A stretch of DNA of 64,000 bases from Tahibacter harae (GCF_024437735.1 NZ_JANFQO010000008.1:162640-226639), one strand, 5' to 3'. Positions 46,205 to 55,946 are shown, numbered from the stretch's first letter. Translations and numbers: made by a program. Notes: generated from the sequence alone by a model not told the origin.

Positions 46205-46753
46205 GTGTACGCGCTGCTGAGCACGCCCGGAGAAGTCGACAGCCTGGAGACGCCGCGCCTGCTGCTGCGGCCGCTGACGGTGGACGATGCGCCGGCCTAC
46301 CTGCCCCTGGTCAGCGAGCCGCGCATCCTGGCCCAGGTGCACGAGCACCCGCTGACGGATCTGGAACAGGTTCGCCAGCGCCTGCGCGAGCGCCTGCACG
46401 CCGAATACGCCAGCCACGGCTACGGCCGCCTGGCCGTGATCGACAAGAGCGACGGGCGCCTGGTCGGCTGGTGCGGGCTCAAGTACGTGGACGAACTCGG
46501 CGAAACCGATATCGGCTACCGTTTCCTGCCCGACTGCTGGGGCCGCGGCTATGCCAGCGAGGCCGGCGCGGCGGTGCTGCGGCATGGCTTCGAGACGCTG
46601 GAGCTGGCGCGCATCATTGGCCTGGTGCTGCCGGGCAATGCCGCGTCTGCCCAGGTGCTGCGCAAGCTGGGTCTGCGCTACGAGCGCCGCCTGCACCTGG
46701 CGCGCGTCGGCGCCGAGGCCGATCTGTACGCGCTGCAGCGCCCCGCCGCCTGA
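46205..46753 (+). CDS. GNAT-family N-acetyltransferase (RimJ/RimL type)
   Basis: A 182-residue acetyltransferase. Motifs: LETPRLLLRPLTVDDAPAYL at the start, VGWCGLKYVDELGETDIGYRF, WGRGYASEAGAAVLRHGF (acetyl-CoA loop WGRGYASEA) and LELARIIGLVLPGNAASAQVL. This is the Acetyltransf_3/RimJ-like layout. Acceptor unknown. GTG start at 46205, 7 bp after the DUF3096 stop. Confidence 0.9.
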   Translation: MYALLSTPGEVDSLETPRLLLRPLTVDDAPAYLPLVSEPRILAQVHEHPLTDLEQVRQRLRERLHAEYASHGYGRLAVIDKSDGRLVGWCGLKYVDELGETDIGYRFLPDCWGRGYASEAGAAVLRHGFETLELARIIGLVLPGNAASAQVLRKLGLRYERRLHLARVGAEADLYALQRPAA

Positions 46754-46814
46754 GCACGGCAGGCGCCTGCCGCGGCCCGCGACAGTGAACATTGTCACCA
46801 CCCGGCAAGCCGCG

Positions 46815-46850
46815 TAATGCGGCGGCCGGGTCCACCCTGCTATAAGATCG
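46815..46850 (+). promoter_or_regulatory. Possible promoter of tamA
   Basis: A TATAAG(AT) -10-like box at 46841-46848, 27 bp before the tamA start region; the -35 region is poor. By eye only. Confidence 0.35.
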
Positions 46851-46874
46851 GTCTTGTTCGCACGGATCGGTCGC

Positions 46875-48662
46875 ATGCCTGAAAAGGACACCCTGCCTAC
46901 GCCGCCTGCCCGCTGCATCGCCCGAGTGCTGGCCCTGGGCCTGCTCCTGCTCGGCAGCGCACAGGCCGCCACGATCACCACCACGGTCGGCGGCATCGAA
47001 GGCGATCTCAAGCTGGCCGCGCTGGCCGGCCTGGATCTCAACCAGTACGCCGGCCGCGACGTCAGCGCCGCCCAGGCGCGCCGCCTGTACGAGCGCGCGC
47101 CGGCGCAGATCGCCGCGGCGCTGGAGCCCTACGGCTACTACGACGCAACCGTCAGCGGCGACCTCAAGGAAACTCCGCAGGGCTGGCAGGCCACGCTGAA
47201 CGTCACGCCGGGCGAGCCGGTCACGGTCGCCACGCTGGAACTCAAGCTCCAGGGCGAGGCACGCGAACTCAAGAGCGTGCGCCAGGCCCTGCGCGCGTTC
47301 GAGCCCAAGGTCGGCCAGCCCATGAACCACGCCGCCTACGAGCGCGGCAAGGCGGTGATCCAGGCCGCCCTGTTCGCCGACGGCTTCCTCGACGCGAAGC
47401 TGGTCGAGCACCGCGTGGAACTGAGCCGCTCCACCCACAAGGCCGCGGTCAAGCTGGCCTGGGAGCCCGGCCAGCGCTACCGCATCGGCGAAACCGTGTT
47501 CGAAGGCGCCCAGTTCCCCACCGAATTCCTGCAGCGCTACCTGCCCTGGCAGCGCGGCGATTTCTATACACAGGAACAATTGCTGGGACTGCAGCAGCGC
47601 CTCAACGAGGCCGATTACTTCGCCATCGTCGACGTCAACCCGGATATCGAGAACGCCGCCGACGGCGTGGTGCCGATCCGGGTCAACCTGGCCCCGGCCA
47701 AGCGCAGCATCTACACCGGCGGCATCTTCGTCGGCACCGATACCGGCTTCGGCGTACGCGGCGGGTTGGAACGGCGCTGGATGAACCGGCGCGGGCACAA
47801 GCTCAAGAGCGAACTGATCCTGGCCCAGCGCCTGACCTCGGCCACCGCGCTGTACCAGATCCCGCTGCCCGGCCCGGACAACCGCAGCTTCAATTTCGGC
47901 GTCAACTTCCGCGACGAGGACACCGAAACCACCCGCTCCAGGACCACCACCCTGGTTGCCAGCGAGACGCGCCAGTGGCGCGGCTTCACCCGCAATGCCG
48001 GCATCCACCTGCAGACCGGCGATTTCGAGATCGGCAACCGCAAGGAAGTCGCCTTCCGCGGCAATTCCACCATCCTCTATCCGCAGCTGGACCTGACCCG
48101 CAAGCGCGCCGACGATCCGCTGTTCGTGCGCCGCGGCTACTCGGTCAGCCTGCTCGCCCGCGCCGCCGCCGAGGGCGTGCTGTCGGACACCAACTTCGTG
48201 CAATTGCGCGGCGACGTGAAATGGATACGCGCGTTCAAGCCGCGCCAGCGCCTGATCCTGCGCGGCAGCGTCGGCACCAGCTGGGTGGACAAGTTCGACC
48301 AGCTGCCGCCGGACCTGCGCTTCTTCGCCGGCGGCGACCGCTCCATCCGCGGCTATGTCTACCAGACCATAGGCCCGGAACTGATCGTGGATCCGGCCAA
48401 GAAACCGGTCGTGATCGGCGGCAAGCACCTGCTCACCGCCAGCGCCGAATACGAGTACTACTTCCGCAGCAAATGGGGCATAGCCACCTTCGTCGACGCC
48501 GGCGACGCCTTCTCCGGCACCAAGTACGAACCCAAGATCGGCACCGGCCTGGGCCTGCGCTGGCGCTCGCCGGTGGGCATGCTGCGGCTGGACCTGGGCG
48601 TGCCGCTGCGCGAGCCCAAGGACGGCGTGCAGATCCACCTCGTGATAGGGCCTGACCTGTGA
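46875..48662 (+). CDS. tamA: Translocation and assembly module outer-membrane protein TamA
   Basis: An Omp85-family outer-membrane barrel (595 residues) that with TamB assists outer-membrane protein insertion and phospholipid transport. A signal peptide covers ~1-33 (VLALGLLLLGSAQAA); then three POTRA repeats (~34-275, e.g. ALEPYGYYDATVSGDL, VTVATLELKL and YRIGETVFEGAQF) precede the beta-barrel. The Omp85 RGY motif appears as DRSIRGYVYQT near residue 500, and the C-terminus GMLRLDLGVPLREPKDGVQI is barrel-like. The stop overlaps the tamB GTG start by 4 bp. ATG 46875 chosen; a TTG codon at 46854 would add 7 residues. Confidence 0.95.
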   Translation: MPEKDTLPTPPARCIARVLALGLLLLGSAQAATITTTVGGIEGDLKLAALAGLDLNQYAGRDVSAAQARRLYERAPAQIAAALEPYGYYDATVSGDLKETPQGWQATLNVTPGEPVTVATLELKLQGEARELKSVRQALRAFEPKVGQPMNHAAYERGKAVIQAALFADGFLDAKLVEHRVELSRSTHKAAVKLAWEPGQRYRIGETVFEGAQFPTEFLQRYLPWQRGDFYTQEQLLGLQQRLNEADYFAIVDVNPDIENAADGVVPIRVNLAPAKRSIYTGGIFVGTDTGFGVRGGLERRWMNRRGHKLKSELILAQRLTSATALYQIPLPGPDNRSFNFGVNFRDEDTETTRSRTTTLVASETRQWRGFTRNAGIHLQTGDFEIGNRKEVAFRGNSTILYPQLDLTRKRADDPLFVRRGYSVSLLARAAAEGVLSDTNFVQLRGDVKWIRAFKPRQRLILRGSVGTSWVDKFDQLPPDLRFFAGGDRSIRGYVYQTIGPELIVDPAKKPVVIGGKHLLTASAEYEYYFRSKWGIATFVDAGDAFSGTKYEPKIGTGLGLRWRSPVGMLRLDLGVPLREPKDGVQIHLVIGPDL

Positions 48663-51600
48663 AGCGCGCGCTGAAATGGCTGGGCGGCCTGTTCGCCCTG
48701 GTGCTGCTGGTCGCCTGCGTCGGCCTGTTCTGGCTGCTGCGCACCGAGTCCGGCGCGCGTTTCGCCATCGCCCGCGCCCTGGGCGCGACCGAAGGCAAGC
48801 TCGCCATCGGCGCCAGCCAGGGCCGCCTGGCCGGCCCGCTGGTGCTGACCGACGTGCGCTGGCGCGACGCCGGCGTGGACGCGCAGATCGGCCGCCTCGA
48901 AGTCGATATCGCGCCGCTGGCGCTGCTGCGCAACGTTGCCCATGTGGAAAACATCGCGGCTTCGGATATCCGCATCGCCACCACCACCCAGCCGCCCGCG
49001 CCGCCGTCGGACGAACCGCTGTCGCTGCAGCCGCCGCTGGATATCCTGGTCGACCGCGTCGCGCTGGAGCGCATACAGCTCACGCACGATGCCCAACCCG
49101 TGTTCGAGGCCGACAGCTTCGCCGCCGTCGCGCGCTGGACCAGCCGCGGCCTGGCGGTGGAGAAACTGGCCCTGCGTGCCAGGCAGGGCGAAGTCGATCT
49201 CGACGCCCGCCTCGACTCCTTCAGCGACTACCGCGGCAGCAGCAGCGGGCGCTTCCGCTGGCAGGTGGACGGCACCGACTACGCCGGCACGCTCAGCGCC
49301 AGCAACGACGGCCGCCAGCCCCAGGTACAGGTGCAGTTGCAGCAGCCGGTCGCGCTGGCCGCGACGGTGGCGGCGAGCGAAGCCTCCAGCCAGCCGCTGG
49401 ACCAGCGCACCTACGCCGTCACCCTCAACGCCGAGCGCTTCGACCCCAAGGCCGTGCTCAAGGACAGTACGCTGAAGTCGCTGGGCTTCAGCCTGGCCGG
49501 CACGATAAGCCGCGAAGGCGGCAGTTTCAGCGGCCCCATCGACATCGACGACTACCGCGTCGTCATTTCCCCGGCCCAGTTCAAGCTGGAGCCGCAGCGC
49601 CTGCTGCTGCAGAACGTGGCGCTGACCTCGCCCAACATTCCCGGCCTGCTCGCGCTCAAGGGCGAAGTGCCGCTGGGCGATGCCGCCGCCGCGGCGAAAC
49701 TGGAACTGAGCTGGCAGGACGTGAAACTGCCGGCGGGACTGACCGGGCAGGAACTGCACAGCCGCGGCGACGTGGTGTTCAACGGCAATGCGCAGCAGTT
49801 CGGCCTCGACGGCAAGCTGCAGCTGGGCCCGCCCGGCCAGCCGGTGGACATGAACCTGCAGTTGGACGGCAATGCCGACAAGATCCGCCTGGAGCAGATC
49901 CAGCTGCTGCAGCAGCGCAACGGCAAGCCGGCCGGCTCGCTGGTGCTGCAGGGCGATGTCACGCTCAAGCCCGCGCTGGGCTGGAGCCTGCGCGCCGTCG
50001 CCGACCGCCTCGATCCCGGCGCTTTCGTCGCCGAATGGCCCGGCGCGCTGAACTTCACCCTGGCCAGCGTCGGCGCCAGCGACGACAAGGGCGTCACCAC
50101 GACGCTGAAAATGGAAAAACTGGACGGCACCCTGCGCCAGCGCCCGGTCAGCGGTACGGCCGATCTCACCATCGCGCCGGAACTGGTCATCGACGGCACC
50201 CTGGCGCTGGCCTCGGGCGAAAGCACGCTGGCGGTGCAGGGCCGCGGCGGCAAGGGCGCTACCGATGCGCAGATCGGCTTCACCCTGGCCTCGCTGGGCG
50301 ATTTCCTGCCCGGAGCCCAGGGCCGCCTGCGCGGCCAGTTCAAGCTCAAGGGCCAATGGCCGGCGCTGGCGGTGAACGGCCGCATGGACGGCCAGGCGCT
50401 GGCGCTGCAGGGCAACCGCGCCAGCTCGCTGGAACTCAATCTGGACGTGACCGACACCAGCGCGCCGCGCGGTTCGCTGGAACTGCTGGCCACCGGCGTC
50501 GATGCGGGTGGCCAGCATTTCGACCGCGTCAGCCTGGACGGCAAGGGCGACCGGCAATCGCACGAGCTGGTGTTCAACGCCGGCGGCGCTGCGCTGTCCA
50601 CCCAGTTGCAGCTGCGCGGCGCACTGAACGGCGAGAACTGGGCCGGCACGCTGAACCAGCTCAAGCTCGCGCTGAAGGACCAGCCCGAGTGGAACCTCGA
50701 CCAGCCCGCCGCGCTGTCCTGGCAGCAGGGCGCGGCCAAGCTCAATGATCTCTGCCTGGTCGCGCAGAGCGCGCGCATCTGCCTGGCCGGCAGCCAGGCC
50801 GCCGACGGCGGCGTGCAGGGCACCTACCGGGTGGAAAAGCTGCCGCTGGCCATGCTCGCGGCCATCGGCGCGCCGGATGCCACCTTCAAACTCGACGGCG
50901 AGATCAACGGCGAAGGCAATGTCGCGCGCACGCCCCAGGGCGCGCTCAGCGGCGCGGCGCGGCTGGCCTCGGCCAACGGCCGCATCGCCTATCCGGATAC
51001 GTCGGAAAGGCCGCTGCTGGACTACACCAACCTCGCCGTGAGCGCGACCCTGTCGCCGCAGTCGCAGCAGGTGCTCATCCAGGCGCAGCTGTCCGACGGC
51101 GGCCGCATCGACGGCAATGTCGCCGTCAGCGGTGCCGAGCAGGCGCTCAGCGGCCAGGTGCAGCTCGCCCTGGGCAGCATTTCCTTTGTGGAACTGTTCA
51201 CCACCGAAGTCGCCGCCGCCAAGGGCCACCTGGACGGCCGCATCGACTTCGCCGGCACCGTGGCCGCACCCGCGCTCAGCGGCAACATCGAGCTGGCCGG
51301 CTTCGCCGCGGAAGTCCCCGCGGCCGGCCTGAAACTGGCCGACGGCCGGATCACGGTGAATCTCGACAGCCAGGGCCGCATCGTGGTGAACGGCGGCCTG
51401 GCCTCCGGCAAGGGCCGCATCGATCTCAAGGGCACCGCCGGCACCGCCGCCGATGCGCCGCTGGACATCAGCATCGAAGGCAAGGATTTCCTCGCCGCCG
51501 ACATTCCCGCCGCGCACGTGGTGATCGCGCCCCGGCTGCGCGTGCAGCGCAGCGCCGCCGGCCTGCAGGCCAGCGGCGAAGTGGTCGTGCCCGAAGCCGA

Positions 51601-52399
51601 CGTGGACCTGACCAAGCTGCCCGGCGGCGGCGCGGCCAAGACCTCGCCCGATGTGGTCGTCGTCGATGCGGACAAGGTCGACAGCAAGGAACCGTTGCCG
51701 GTCACCGCCGATGTCACCCTGCGCCTGGGCGATGCGGTCAAGCTCAAGGGCTTCGGCCTGGACGGCAAGCTCGACGGCCAGCTGGTCGTGGTCGAGCGCC
51801 CCGGCCGCCAGACCGTGGGCCGCGGCGAGATCCGCGTCGGCGGCACCTACAAGGCCTACGGCCAGGATCTCAAGATCCAGACCGGCCGCTTGCTGTTCGC
51901 CGGCACCGCCATCGACAACCCCGGCCTGGACATGCGCGCCGTGCGCGAACTCAAGGACGTCACCGCCGGCCTGCGCGTACAGGGCACGGCCCAGGTACCG
52001 GTCCTGACGGTGTATTCCGAACCGGCCATGGAACAGTCCGAAGCGCTGTCCTATCTCATCACCGGCCGTCCGCTGTCGGCGCTGAAAAGCGGCGAAGGCG
52101 ATCTGGTCGGCGCCGCCGCCCAGGCGCTGGGCTCGGCCACCGGCGACCTGCTCGCCAAGAGCATAGGCGCGCGCCTGGGCGTGGACGCCGCAGTCAGCGA
52201 CAACGCCGCCCTCGGCGGCGCCGCGCTGACCGTGGGCAAATACCTTTCGCCCAAGCTCTATCTGAGCTACGGCGTAGGCATCTTCACCCCGGGCGAAGTC
52301 ATCACCCTGCGCTACAAGCTCTCGCGCATGTGGGAGCTGGAGGCGCAGAACGCGACGACGGAGAACCGTGCCGGTCTGAATTACCGGCTGGAAAAATAG
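48659..52399 (+). CDS. tamB: Translocation and assembly module inner-membrane protein TamB
   Basis: A 1246-residue AsmA/TamB-type protein spanning the periplasm as a beta-groove. An N-terminal signal anchor (~5-22: LKWLGGLFALVLLVACVGLF) is followed by a very long repetitive beta-strand region. The C-terminal DUF490 domain includes AVRELKDVTAGLRVQGTAQV, PVLTVYSEPAMEQSEALSYL and ITLRYKLSRMWELEAQNATT. Starts with GTG overlapping the tamA stop (GTGA, 48659-48662). Length is typical. The unknown gene at 52401 begins one base after its stop. Confidence 0.95.
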   Translation: MKRALKWLGGLFALVLLVACVGLFWLLRTESGARFAIARALGATEGKLAIGASQGRLAGPLVLTDVRWRDAGVDAQIGRLEVDIAPLALLRNVAHVENIAASDIRIATTTQPPAPPSDEPLSLQPPLDILVDRVALERIQLTHDAQPVFEADSFAAVARWTSRGLAVEKLALRARQGEVDLDARLDSFSDYRGSSSGRFRWQVDGTDYAGTLSASNDGRQPQVQVQLQQPVALAATVAASEASSQPLDQRTYAVTLNAERFDPKAVLKDSTLKSLGFSLAGTISREGGSFSGPIDIDDYRVVISPAQFKLEPQRLLLQNVALTSPNIPGLLALKGEVPLGDAAAAAKLELSWQDVKLPAGLTGQELHSRGDVVFNGNAQQFGLDGKLQLGPPGQPVDMNLQLDGNADKIRLEQIQLLQQRNGKPAGSLVLQGDVTLKPALGWSLRAVADRLDPGAFVAEWPGALNFTLASVGASDDKGVTTTLKMEKLDGTLRQRPVSGTADLTIAPELVIDGTLALASGESTLAVQGRGGKGATDAQIGFTLASLGDFLPGAQGRLRGQFKLKGQWPALAVNGRMDGQALALQGNRASSLELNLDVTDTSAPRGSLELLATGVDAGGQHFDRVSLDGKGDRQSHELVFNAGGAALSTQLQLRGALNGENWAGTLNQLKLALKDQPEWNLDQPAALSWQQGAAKLNDLCLVAQSARICLAGSQAADGGVQGTYRVEKLPLAMLAAIGAPDATFKLDGEINGEGNVARTPQGALSGAARLASANGRIAYPDTSERPLLDYTNLAVSATLSPQSQQVLIQAQLSDGGRIDGNVAVSGAEQALSGQVQLALGSISFVELFTTEVAAAKGHLDGRIDFAGTVAAPALSGNIELAGFAAEVPAAGLKLADGRITVNLDSQGRIVVNGGLASGKGRIDLKGTAGTAADAPLDISIEGKDFLAADIPAAHVVIAPRLRVQRSAAGLQASGEVVVPEADVDLTKLPGGGAAKTSPDVVVVDADKVDSKEPLPVTADVTLRLGDAVKLKGFGLDGKLDGQLVVVERPGRQTVGRGEIRVGGTYKAYGQDLKIQTGRLLFAGTAIDNPGLDMRAVRELKDVTAGLRVQGTAQVPVLTVYSEPAMEQSEALSYLITGRPLSALKSGEGDLVGAAAQALGSATGDLLAKSIGARLGVDAAVSDNAALGGAALTVGKYLSPKLYLSYGVGIFTPGEVITLRYKLSRMWELEAQNATTENRAGLNYRLEK

Positions 52400-52400
52400 C

Positions 52401-52943
52401 ATGGTGCCGAACCCGCCGGCCGAACTGCCATTCCTGCACAGCCTGCGCGAGCTGATGCACGGCGACGACGGTTCGCTGCCGGATATCTTCATCGACTTCG
52501 GCGGCGAAGCCCTCGCCGCCGAAGCCTATGCGCTGATCCAGTCCTGCGCCGTGCCGGCAACCGGCATACTCGGCCATATCTGGTGCCAGGCCCGCGGCCG
52601 CGATTTCGACATCCACCACGGCGAGAACCCCGCCGCGCTGCTGCTGACTGGCGACGCCGACCCGTTCCACGTCAGCTACGACGCCCTGCACGCGCCCAAC
52701 GGTGCGGCGCTGCCCGGGCTGGGCGTCTATCTCGACGCGCCGGAATTGATCTCCGTCAATTACCGCCGGGGCGCAGACTGGACCGATACGGCGATAATGG
52801 GACTTTTTTCCTTGGTGGAAAAAGTTGCCTCGCTCGCGGCAAGCTGGCAGATCAAACACAAAGGCAACTGCGACGATCCCGACGGATCGCGGCTGCTGCT
52901 GGCGTTCCGGCAATGGCAGGAGCTGGGCAGGCCGGCGGCGTGA
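52401..52943 (+). CDS. Unknown protein tightly linked to tamB
   Basis: A 180-residue soluble protein; no signal peptide or membrane span. It starts MVPNPPAELPFLHSLREL and contains FIDFGGEALAAEAYALIQ and WTDTAIMGLFSLVEKVASLA. I do not recognise a family. The ATG lies one base after the tamB stop, so tamA-tamB and this gene form one transcript. Its base composition is like its neighbours. Possible roles in TamAB function are speculation. Confidence 0.75.
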   Translation: MVPNPPAELPFLHSLRELMHGDDGSLPDIFIDFGGEALAAEAYALIQSCAVPATGILGHIWCQARGRDFDIHHGENPAALLLTGDADPFHVSYDALHAPNGAALPGLGVYLDAPELISVNYRRGADWTDTAIMGLFSLVEKVASLAASWQIKHKGNCDDPDGSRLLLAFRQWQELGRPAA

Positions 52944-53027
52944 ACGCCGGCATCCGGCAGTAGCGCAATCGATGCAGATGGGCGGAGCAGCCCACCGCAA
53001 GCAGCCATTCGCCGCGCACCGCCGGCC

Positions 53028-53687
53028 TCAATCCCTGTCCGGCGCCCCCAGCGGAAACAGCGGCCGATACGGCCGCGCCTCCTCCATCGCCCGCGCAAAC
53101 GACGGCCGCGCCAGCAGGCGGGCACGGTAGGCGCGCAGCATCGGAAAGTCCTCGCCGATGCGGTGGGTCCAGTCGGCGTAGAACAGCGCCGGGGCAGCGG
53201 CGCAGTCGGCCAGGCTGAACGTGTCTCCGGCAGCCCAGGTCTTGCCGGCGAGGTGGCCTTCCAGCCAGGCGTAGGCGCCCTGCAGCCTGTCCGCGACCAG
53301 CGCACGGCCCTGCTCGGGCGGCGCGGGGATGCGTCCCAGCGCGCAGTCCACGGCAAACTGCACCGCGCTCATCACATGCAGATCGAAGAAGCGGTCGAGG
53401 AAGCGCACCTCCAGCGCGGCCAGCGCATCGGCCGGAATCAGCCGCACCGGGCCGGGATGGGCCACTTGCAGGTATTCGATGACGATGCTGGTCTCCACGA
53501 TCTGGCGCTCGCCGTCCAGCAGCAGCGGAAACTTGGCCAGCGGCCAGCGCCGCAGCCATTCGGCCGCGTGTTCCGGCGTATCCGGGCCTATGCAGCGGAA
53601 TTCAAACGGCGTGGCGTTCTCGTACAGCGCGATCAGGGCTTTCTGCGTGTACGAGGAAAAGGGATGACCGTAGAGGGCGAGCGACAT
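53028..53687 (-). CDS. Glutathione S-transferase family protein
   Basis: A 219-residue GST. N-terminal thioredoxin-fold: LALYGHPFSSYTQKALIALY (catalytic Ser region), PLAKFPLLLDGERQIVETSIVIEYL with the cis-Pro and the ESxxI glutathione site. C-terminal helical domain has WAAGDTFSLADCAAAPALFY with the N-capping Asp. ATG 53687 has an AGGAG site; the frame is open to 53720. Convergent with the tamAB-linked gene. Substrate unknown. Confidence 0.93.
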   Translation of the reverse strand: MSLALYGHPFSSYTQKALIALYENATPFEFRCIGPDTPEHAAEWLRRWPLAKFPLLLDGERQIVETSIVIEYLQVAHPGPVRLIPADALAALEVRFLDRFFDLHVMSAVQFAVDCALGRIPAPPEQGRALVADRLQGAYAWLEGHLAGKTWAAGDTFSLADCAAAPALFYADWTHRIGEDFPMLRAYRARLLARPSFARAMEEARPYRPLFPLGAPDRD

Positions 53688-54103
53688 CGCTGAATCTCCT
53701 GGGACCGGCCGCAGCGGCAAGCCCCGTACCGTACTGGCGGCGCCTGCGTCTCACAAGCCGGACCTGCCTGCGCTCGGCCCACCGGCCACCGCCGCGCCTC
53801 AAGCCTGCGCAGGTGCTGCCGAGGGAGAGTCACCGCCCGCAAAAGGCCGATGCCCGGCGGGCGGCGCTGCCCCCGCACCTGCGCGTTTCCGTCGTTTTGC
53901 ACAGGTGTACACGGCGCGGCGACCTGGGGATCTGGCCGGAGCGGACTACACCCATTGGCGGCTGGCCGCCGGAAGCGCTCGCGGCACTGGGAGGACAGGC
54001 CGCAAGCCGACAGTTAACCGCTACGCTTTCCCGGGCCGCGGCGCCCTTGCGCAAGGCCGTCCCGGGCACCCACCCTTCCTTTTCCTCAGCAAGGATGCCT
54101 CGC
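53688..54103. other. Non-coding stretch between divergent genes
   Basis: 416 bp between the leftward GST gene and the rightward repeat-protein gene. An open frame extends through part of it on the plus strand, but lacks coding features. Must contain both promoters; none identified with confidence. Confidence 0.6.
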
Positions 54104-55702
54104 ATGAACTTGTCCAAGCCCATTGCCGCGCTGGTCGCACTGGCCGCCGCAGGCCCTGCCGTGGCCGGCAGCATTGCCGGAACCGTCACCGTCGGCGGCC
54201 AGCCCGTCGGCGACGGCTATGTCGTCATCTACCGCGCCAACGGCACCTACCTCGGGCTGGCCGCGATCAACAATGCCGGCGCCTACAGCTATGGCGGCCT
54301 GGCGCCGGGCAACTACTTCGCCCGCACGGAAGATACCGGCCTGTTCGACGAGCTGTGGAACAACCTGCCCTGTGCACAGGGCGCCTGCAGCATCACCGGC
54401 GGCACGCCCATCGTCGTTGGCGACGGCACCACGCAGGCGAATTTCGCGCTGGAGGCCGGCGGGGTCATCGCCGGAAACGTTACTGCCACGGCTACGGGCC
54501 AGCCCATCGGCGACGGCTACGTCACGATCTACAACAGCAGCGGCAGCTATCTGGGATTGGCGTCGATCAACAATGCCGGCCAGTTCGCCTATGCGGGGCT
54601 TGCTTCGGGCAACTATTTCGCCCGCACCGCCGACACCGGCTTTTTCGATGAACTCTGGAACGACCTGCCCTGTGCCCAACAAGTCTGCAGCGTGACCAGC
54701 GGAACAGCGATCGCCGTCACCGCCGGCGCAACGACGACGGTGAATTTCAGCCTGCAGCGCGGCGGTTCCATCGGCGGCAGCGTCACGCGCAGCGGCGGCG
54801 GCCAGGTCGTCACCGACGGCTACGTGCAGATCCACGCGGCGACCGGCGCCTACCTCGGCCTGGCCAGCATCGACAACAGCGGCAACTACCTCTACAGCGG
54901 ACTGGCGCCGGGCAACTACTTCGCCCGCACGGGCTCGACCAATCTGGCCGATGAACTGTGGAACGACATTCCCTGCGCCCAGGGAAACTGCACGGTGACC
55001 AGTGGTACGCCGATCGCCGTCACTACCACTACGGCAACGGCGAATTTCGTGCTCAACGGCGGTGGCAGCATCAACGGCGTGGTCACCGCCCAGGCCACCG
55101 GCCAGCCCGTCGCCGACGGTCAGGTATACCTGTACAACAGTGCGGGAAATTTCCTTGACCTGGTGTCGATCGGCGCAAACGGCGCCTACGCATTGACCGG
55201 CCTGGCCCCCGGCAACTATTTCGTACGCACCGACGATACCGGCCTGCTCGACGAACTCTGGAATGACCTGCCCTGCGCCCAGGGCGTGTGCACGATTACC
55301 GGCGGCACGCCGATACTCGTGGGCTCCGGCGCGCAGGTGGCGAATTTCGCCCTGGCTCCGGCCGCACAGATCAGCGGCACGGTCACCGCGACCGCCACCG
55401 GCCTGCCGGTCACCGACGGCTATGTGGAGGTCTACCGCTCCGGCGGCCAGTATCTCGGCCTGGCTGCGATCGGCAATAACGGCAGTTATCGCTACCCGGG
55501 CCTGGGCGCCGGCAGCTATTTCCTGCGCACCAGCCACACCGGCCTGCTGGACGAACTCTGGAACGACCTGCCCTGCGCCCAGGGCGCCTGCAACGTCACC
55601 GGCGGCACGCCGGTCGTGCTCGGGGCGACCAGTTCAGCGACCGCGAATTTCGGACTGGCGGCAGACAGCAACCTGATCTTCCGCAACGGCTTCGAGCTGT
55701 AG
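54104..55702 (+). CDS. Secreted protein of five tandem ~95-residue repeats
   Basis: A 532-residue exported protein with a signal peptide (MNLSKPIAALVALAAAGPAVA). The mature part is five tandem repeats of 92-103 residues, each beginning G[SV]I(A/G/S)G-V, with DGYVxIY, YLGLAxI, GLAPGNYFARTxDTGL and DELWNDLPCAQGxC followed by a TSGTPI strand. The first half of each unit looks like a carboxypeptidase-regulatory-like beta-sandwich. Each repeat ends with a CxxxxxC pair that could form its own disulfide. The C-terminus SNLIFRNGFEL resembles other exported proteins here. No enzyme motif; adhesion or matrix role is a guess. Confidence 0.85.
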   Translation: MNLSKPIAALVALAAAGPAVAGSIAGTVTVGGQPVGDGYVVIYRANGTYLGLAAINNAGAYSYGGLAPGNYFARTEDTGLFDELWNNLPCAQGACSITGGTPIVVGDGTTQANFALEAGGVIAGNVTATATGQPIGDGYVTIYNSSGSYLGLASINNAGQFAYAGLASGNYFARTADTGFFDELWNDLPCAQQVCSVTSGTAIAVTAGATTTVNFSLQRGGSIGGSVTRSGGGQVVTDGYVQIHAATGAYLGLASIDNSGNYLYSGLAPGNYFARTGSTNLADELWNDIPCAQGNCTVTSGTPIAVTTTTATANFVLNGGGSINGVVTAQATGQPVADGQVYLYNSAGNFLDLVSIGANGAYALTGLAPGNYFVRTDDTGLLDELWNDLPCAQGVCTITGGTPILVGSGAQVANFALAPAAQISGTVTATATGLPVTDGYVEVYRSGGQYLGLAAIGNNGSYRYPGLGAGSYFLRTSHTGLLDELWNDLPCAQGACNVTGGTPVVLGATSSATANFGLAADSNLIFRNGFEL

Positions 55703-55946
55703 CGTCCCGCGGCGGCGGCGAGCGGCGGCCCACAGCCCCTGGACCGGCGTACGCTCATGCACCCGTGCGCCAGTCGCAGGCTGGTGGTGATCCGGGCTGG
55801 CCGTGCCGCGCCTGGCGCTCAGTTCGAGCCAGCAGCCGGGCTGAAGCATAGTTGCCGATCCGCGCCGCCGTCTCGTCGGCGCCGTGCGACGTACCGATCG
55901 TACCGCGACCGGCAGCGGCCGCCGCTTCGCCGGCGGCTGCGCCAGC

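Noticed and set aside
48458..52492. A 1344-codon open frame on the minus strand opposite tamB
   Set aside because: Antisense shadow. Composition is Gly/Ala/His/Arg/Gln biased without motif, while the plus strand encodes a full TamB.
53813..54103. N-terminal extension of the five-repeat protein
   Set aside because: The open frame continues upstream, but the signal peptide begins at ATG 54104 with a good context, so the longer start was dropped.
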